A stretch of 6,015 nt of DNA from Gemmatimonadota bacterium (lineage in GTDB: Bacteria > Gemmatimonadota > Gemmatimonadetes > Longimicrobiales > Longimicrobiaceae): positions 1-6,015 of the forward strand of contig JAHWJV010000240.1 of the NCBI GenBank assembly GCA_019348265.1. The letters are read 5' to 3'. Of the stretch, positions 5,146-6,015 are shown piece by piece. The translations under genes were made by a program, and so were the position numbers. The notes beneath the pieces were generated by a model, which worked only from the letters and a program-made list of their open reading frames with translations, did not search any database and had not been told where the DNA came from. How positions within the stretch are numbered: position 1 is the stretch's first letter; each line of letters opens with the position of its first letter.

Positions 5146-6015
5146 GTACTCGCTCCGCCGAACGCAGGCGGAACGACTCCGTCGGCCAGACCCACCGCCA
5201 CCTCCGGCGGCAGACCCCGCGGCACCCCTGCCTCGGCGATCAGCAGCGTCGTCCCGGCGGCCTCGACCAGGTACATGGTCGCCGGTCCACCAAAGCGGCG
5301 TTCGACGATGCGGCCGGGGATCGTGGCCGCCGCCCCGGAGCCGCCCGGAACCAGCCGGAGCGACTCCGGCCGAAGCAGCACGCGCACGGGCCCCGCTCCC
5401 GCGCCGGCGGTCGCCTGAACGGGCCAGCGTACGCCCTCCGCGACCTCGCAGAGCGCCTCCGGTCCTGCGTGCAGAAGGCGGCCAGGGAGGAAGTTCGCCT
5501 TCCCCACGAAGGAGGCCACGAACGGGTTCACCGGAGCGAGGTACAGCTGCTCCGGCGTGCCGAGCTGCTGGATGCGCCCATCCTGCATGATGGCGATGCG
5601 GTCGGAGAGATCGAACGCCTCCGCCTGGTCGTGCGTTACGAACACCGCCGTCATGCGGAGGCGCTTGAGCAGCTGTCGCAGCTCGGTACGCGTGCGCTCG
5701 CGGAGCGCCGCGTCGAGGTTGGAGAGGGGCTCGTCGAGGAGGAGGATGGGAGGCTCGGGGGCGATTGCCCTGGCGAGGGCGACTCGCTGCTGCTGCCCGC
5801 CAGAGAGAGCCTGGACCCTGCGCCGCTCGTCGAGCTCGCGCTGGGCGGACTGGAACAGGCGCGCGTTGTCGATCGCGGTCGCGGCCTGTCCCGCGATGCC
5901 GAGGAGCAGGGTCTCGTGCTCCGATCCGAAGCGGCCCGGCTCCGGGTGGCCGAAGAACAGCCCGCCGAGCACGGCGCCGCCGCCGGTCACGACCGGGACG
6001 GCGAGCGATCGGAAG
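5142..6015 (-). CDS. GAF-domain remnant fused in frame to a truncated ABC-transporter ATPase
   Basis: The frame is open to the right edge (first full codon at 6014) and ends at TGA 5144-5142. The GTG at 5990 is an internal valine (AVPVVTGGG), not a start. Counting from that valine as 1: residues 1-57 plus the upstream FRSLAVPV are the end of a GAF domain (VLGGLFFGHPEPGRF, IAGQAATAIDNARLF), with the short helix that usually leads into PAS or kinase modules. From about 60 it becomes an ABC ATPase: signature LSGGQQQR (62-69), Walker B ILLLDEPLSNLD (82-93), H-loop VTHD (118-121), then the C-terminal TOBE-like region of FbpC/PotA-type proteins (PFVASFVGKANFLPG, VLLRPESL). Walker A, the Q-loop and the first roughly 130 residues of the ATPase are absent. 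As written it could not hydrolyse ATP. The C-terminal part is the natural partner of the downstream permease (ATGA overlap); the GAF part belongs to another protein. Likely a join artefact or rearrangement. Confidence 0.82.
   Translation of the reverse strand, partial: FRSLAVPVVTGGGAVLGGLFFGHPEPGRFGSEHETLLLGIAGQAATAIDNARLFQSAQRELDERRRVQALSGGQQQRVALARAIAPEPPILLLDEPLSNLDAALRERTRTELRQLLKRLRMTAVFVTHDQAEAFDLSDRIAIMQDGRIQQLGTPEQLYLAPVNPFVASFVGKANFLPGRLLHAGPEALCEVAEGVRWPVQATAGAGAGPVRVLLRPESLRLVPGGSGAAATIPGRIVERRFGGPATMYLVEAAGTTLLIAEAGVPRGLPPEVAVGLADGVVPPAFGGAST
5153..5156 (-). promoter_or_regulatory. Shine-Dalgarno GGAG for the permease, inside the ATPase gene
   Basis: The minus strand reads GGAG 7 bases before the ATG at 5145, within the last codons of the ATPase gene. 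With the ATGA overlap it indicates coupled translation of ATPase and permease. Confidence 0.6.

Noticed and set aside
5988..5990. GTG at 5990 as a start codon for the ATPase gene
   Set aside because: The frame is open upstream and reads FRSLAVPV, the expected continuation of the GAF strand, so this is an internal valine.
1..6015. Searched by eye for sigma54 promoters (TGGCAC-N5-TTGC), tRNAs, CRISPR repeats, transposases and terminal repeats
   Set aside because: None found that could be supported.

Overview
This is GC-rich bacterial DNA with dense minus-strand coding. Short intergenic gaps, 4-base start/stop overlaps and strong G/C at third codon positions point to a free-living, GC-rich environmental bacterium. 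A PilS-like kinase paired with an NtrC-type regulator, and a small zinc-ribbon membrane protein, would fit Gemmatimonadota, Acidobacteriota or a myxobacterium-like lineage. The phylum is a weak inference, because no rRNA or marker gene is present.

Layout from left to right. (1) Positions 1-88 hold the last 28 codons of a plus-strand gene, probably an AAA+ ATPase. Its stop overlaps, within CTAG, the stop of a minus-strand fragment that looks like the C-terminal end of a VOC/glyoxalase-family protein (85 to about 258). (2) From about 291 to 1262 (minus) lies an NtrC-type sigma54 response regulator. It is intact through the receiver and most of the AAA+ domain, then stops matching its family abruptly and runs into the VOC fragment in another frame. 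(3) Positions 1259-3022 (minus) encode its partner, a 587-residue membrane histidine kinase with six predicted membrane segments, PAS, HisKA and HATPase, overlapping the regulator by GTGA. (4) Positions 3099-3362 (minus) encode an 87-residue membrane-anchored zinc-ribbon protein, separated from the kinase gene by a strong hairpin. (5) Positions 3466-5145 (minus) encode a fused two-domain ABC permease of the ferric-iron/thiamine type. (6) Positions 5142-6015 (minus) hold an open frame made of the end of a GAF domain joined in frame to the second half of the matching ABC ATPase. The first half of the ATPase, including Walker A and the Q-loop, is missing.

How the genes work together. The kinase and regulator form a translationally coupled two-component pair expected to activate sigma54 promoters, with an unknown target. 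The ATPase and permease form a coupled importer operon, with no substrate-binding protein in view. No sequence evidence links the two-component pair to the importer.

The main anomaly is that the coherent 5.5-kb core is bounded on both sides by breaks inside conserved domains (about 245-291 and about 5810-5830). At each break one gene is spliced to an unrelated protein. The simplest reading is a chimeric assembly or amplification product. Real microhomology-driven rearrangement, or in the GAF-ABC case a genuine fusion, are the alternatives.
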